Below are positions 63,856 to 64,000 of a DNA stretch of 64,000 bases, in pieces (position 1 is the stretch's first letter; every line of letters begins with the position of its first letter). The notes below the pieces were generated by a model that had not been told where the DNA came from, made no database searches, and saw only the letters and a list, made by a program, of their open reading frames with translations. Origin of the DNA: Margaritifera margaritifera (lineage: Eukaryota > Mollusca > Bivalvia > Unionida > Margaritiferidae); contig JAQPZY010001664.1 in NCBI GenBank assembly GCA_029931535.1, forward strand, positions 4,866,501-4,930,500. Direction: 5' to 3'. The translations under genes were made by a program, and so were the position numbers.

Positions 63856-64000
63856 CTGAAAAAATGAGTAATAAAAATGCACCAAACACCAAAACCTAAA
63901 CTTGTTAAAAAATTAAATATATGTTTTCAAATGATTATAAAAAAGTTACAAGAAGGCCTGGGTCTGCATTTTGCACCCCCCCCCCCCCCATCACTTGAAA

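Overview
This window is nuclear DNA from an animal, most likely a bivalve or other lophotrochozoan. It is AT-rich and intron-rich, full of (TA)n, (GA)n and (GTAT)n tracts, tRNA-headed SINE copies and long tandem arrays. It carries exons of two conserved animal genes. The species cannot be fixed from the sequence alone.

Layout. (1) Positions 1-4870 hold a two-copy tandem duplication of non-coding DNA, and 5098-5990 holds further repeats. (2) From 6964 to at least 15972, probably to 19889, lies a CDC25-family phosphatase gene on the minus strand. Nine to eleven exons can be placed with consistent splice sites and phases, including the catalytic exon with HCEFSSER. The intron after that exon begins with a 21-copy minisatellite whose unit spans the exon end and its 5' splice site. 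(3) Positions 18225-19100 hold a decayed non-LTR retrotransposon with a FADD motif, next to two tandem arrays in opposite orientation. (4) Positions 21605-40682 hold a hAT transposon with a perfect 8-base target duplication (ATTATAAG). Its transposase gene is split by a 16,620-base Polinton/Maverick (adintovirus-like) element at 22263-38882. That element has its own perfect 6-base duplication (ATCGAC) and inverted terminal repeats of 3.3-3.5 kb. (5) Positions 40754-42235 hold a 128-base hAT-type MITE and a second copy of a dispersed repeat family. (6) Positions 48708-63855 hold the 3' part of a second minus-strand gene, probably afadin/canoe, in at least four exons that fit by phase. Its introns hold minisatellites, two long (TA)n tracts and a piggyBac-like remnant.

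The Polinton is a relic. It keeps a broken protein-primed DNA polymerase B, a second copy of that polymerase's N-terminal region, an ATPase with one stop, a small broken basic ORF and a small ORF encoded in both terminal repeats. No integrase, capsid or protease is recognisable. The polymerase has five in-frame stops, two frameshifts and unusual residues at three catalytic motifs. The terminal repeats remain very similar, which suggests the element was last moved by proteins supplied in trans.

The most striking observation is that transcription units in this Polinton look like replication-dependent histone genes. TATA-like boxes precede them. They end in histone-type stem-loops (6-bp stem, TTTC or TTTA loop), at three of four sites followed by an ACCCA-like cleavage region and/or a purine-rich AGAAAAGA element. 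I know of no description of this 3'-end design in Polintons, but I could not search the literature.
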